The notes under the pieces are model-generated. The model saw nothing but the letters and a program-made list of their open reading frames with translations, did no database searches and was not told the origin of the DNA. This document shows, one piece after another, positions 6,092 to 6,720 of a DNA stretch of 6,720 bases. Source of the stretch: a bacterium. GTDB taxonomy: Bacteria > UBP14 > UBA6098 > B30-G16. The stretch is taken from contig JAMOPH010000377.1 in the NCBI GenBank assembly GCA_027064665.1, forward strand, positions 1-6,720. The letters run 5' to 3'. The translations under genes and the position numbers were made by a program. Position 1 is the stretch's first letter, and each line of letters begins with the position of its first letter.

Positions 6092-6117
6092 ATGGGCTCT
6101 GCGGAGCCCATTTTTTT
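6092..6117 (+). terminator. Intrinsic terminator of the exbB-tonB operon
   Basis: An 8-bp perfect stem, ATGGGCTC (6092-6099) with GAGCCCAT (6104-6111), closes a TGCG loop and runs into seven T residues (6111-6117). This is a strong rho-independent terminator on the rightward strand, about 106 bases after the tonB stop. An outer pair ATACC (6079-6083) and GGTAT (6118-6122) could extend the structure. Leftward, the stem is followed by ATAAATCAAG rather than a T run, so it should act for the tonB side only. Confidence 0.88.
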
Positions 6118-6177
6118 GGTATAAACCTTAAGTCCACATAATGCGGCGTCGGGGCGTTTTGAGATATAAAACCTAAT

Positions 6178-6420
6178 TCACTCAAACAGTCTCCGGACTT
6201 CGGGCACAATAAAGTGCTTTTCCCAATCTAAATTCTTCAATTCCTGCACAAAAAGTTCAATTTTGGACTGGGGATTGAGGGATTTGTTTATAAATAAAAA
6301 CAACTGGTCATCTATACGGCAGAGCCCGCCGGCGACTCTGCCCATTTTTTCATATCTTACAGTAATCCCCATAACTTTTGCAAGTCTCTCCAACTCCGCT
6401 ATTATCTGCTCTTTCTTCAT
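6178..6420 (-). CDS. Small conserved-looking protein of unknown function, downstream of recJ
   Basis: An 80-residue protein that I cannot name. It begins with a charged helix (KKEQIIAELERLAKVMGI, 2-19), continues with VRYEKMG (21-27), a Gly-rich turn GGLCRID (31-37), a hydrophobic strand QLFLFINKSL (39-48), a second helix (about 50-63) and the ending IVPEVRRLFE. The pattern of helix, strand, 'GGLCR', strand, helix reads like a real small soluble domain, not a chance frame. There is no signal peptide or membrane segment. The single Cys (34) in GGLCR is notable, but no metal site is evident. The ATG lies 3 bases after the recJ stop with no clear Shine-Dalgarno, so translation is probably coupled to recJ. 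That placement suggests, but does not show, a link to DNA repair. Coding status is fairly sure; function is unknown. Confidence 0.75.
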   Translation of the reverse strand: MKKEQIIAELERLAKVMGITVRYEKMGRVAGGLCRIDDQLFLFINKSLNPQSKIELFVQELKNLDWEKHFIVPEVRRLFE

Positions 6421-6423
6421 AAT

Positions 6424-6720
6424 CTAATCAACAAGCATCCGCCAGTTGCCCAATTTTATATCCTTTATTCTCAACTGAACCTCTGGCTCGCCAAAATATG
6501 TGTTTTTCTCCACCACCACGGCAAGATTCAGCGGTCTTGCCCTCATTGATATGGGCTCTTTGTAGTCTCCGAATCCAAATCCTATGGTATCAAGGGTTCC
6601 GTGGGAGTTTTTGATTCTAAACCGCAGATGGTTTGTCCCCACAATTTTGGGCTCTCCCGCAAGTTGCGCATTTTCTATCAGAAACACCGGGCGCATATTG
6701 TCCGGTCCGTAAGGGGCGAA
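6424..6720 (-). CDS. recJ: Single-stranded-DNA-specific exonuclease RecJ, C-terminal part (cut by the window edge)
   Basis: The last 98 residues of a leftward gene whose start lies beyond the right edge. The visible part opens with FAPYGPDNMRPVF, the strongly conserved 'P(F/Y)GPGNPRPVF' junction before the C-terminal OB-fold of RecJ; here the usual Gly and Pro are Asp and Met. It continues with the OB-fold pattern VGTNHLRFRIK (28-38), TIGFGFGD (45-52), VVVEKNTYFGEPEVQLRIKDIKL (68-90). RecJ is the 5'-to-3' exonuclease acting on single-stranded DNA in recombination (RecFOR) and mismatch and base-excision repair. The catalytic DHH/DHHA1 domains are outside the window, so activity cannot be judged. 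The frame is open to the edge, and a Met at 6694-6696 is internal, not the start. The next gene follows after 3 bases. Confidence 0.88.
   Translation of the reverse strand, partial: FAPYGPDNMRPVFLIENAQLAGEPKIVGTNHLRFRIKNSHGTLDTIGFGFGDYKEPISMRARPLNLAVVVEKNTYFGEPEVQLRIKDIKLGNWRMLVD

Overview
The window comes from a diderm bacterium of moderate GC. A complete TonB energising system (ExbB, two ExbD, TonB) implies an outer membrane. The archaeal/Thermotoga-type 8-oxoguanine glycosylase (Ogg2) and the ExbB-ExbD-ExbD-TonB order would fit a poorly cultured lineage of the FCB or candidate-phylum kind (for example WOR-3-like). That placement is an impression from gene style only; nothing in the window proves it.

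Layout. Bases 1-3563 are read leftward: a full-length clpB (951-3563), then an ogg2-type DNA glycosylase/lyase (186-851), then the first 52 codons of a Fur/PerR-family repressor that runs off the left edge. Between clpB and ogg lies a compound inverted repeat (890-941). Bases 3564-3792 are a divergent control region. It holds one good sigma-70-like promoter in each direction (TTGCCA-17-TATTTT leftward for clpB, TTGACA-17-TATTTT rightward for exbB). Between them are three direct repeats with a 15-bp period that look like a possible operator.

Bases 3793-5985 are a rightward operon: exbB/tolQ-family channel, exbD-1, exbD-2 and tonB. It uses tight spacing or overlap except for a 74-base gap between the two exbD genes. 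It ends in a strong intrinsic terminator at 6092-6117. From the right edge, a leftward pair converges on it: the C-terminal end of recJ (6424-6720) and, 3 bases downstream, an 80-residue protein of unknown function (6178-6420).

How the genes fit together. The leftward block combines protein disaggregation (ClpB), oxidised-guanine repair (Ogg2) and a Fur/PerR-type regulator, which reads as a stress-response group, although co-transcription past the inverted repeat is unproven. The rightward block is a self-contained inner-membrane proton-motive-force transducer with no receptor beside it, so it probably serves outer-membrane transporters encoded elsewhere. The recJ pair belongs to DNA repair and replication maintenance. 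No RNA genes, CRISPR array, insertion sequence or phage feature was seen, and no gap exceeds 300 bases. The longest non-coding stretches are 3564-3792 and 5986-6177; apart from the terminator, the second shows nothing I can name. I found no convincing undescribed system. The most unusual items are the 15-bp repeat array and the compound palindrome.
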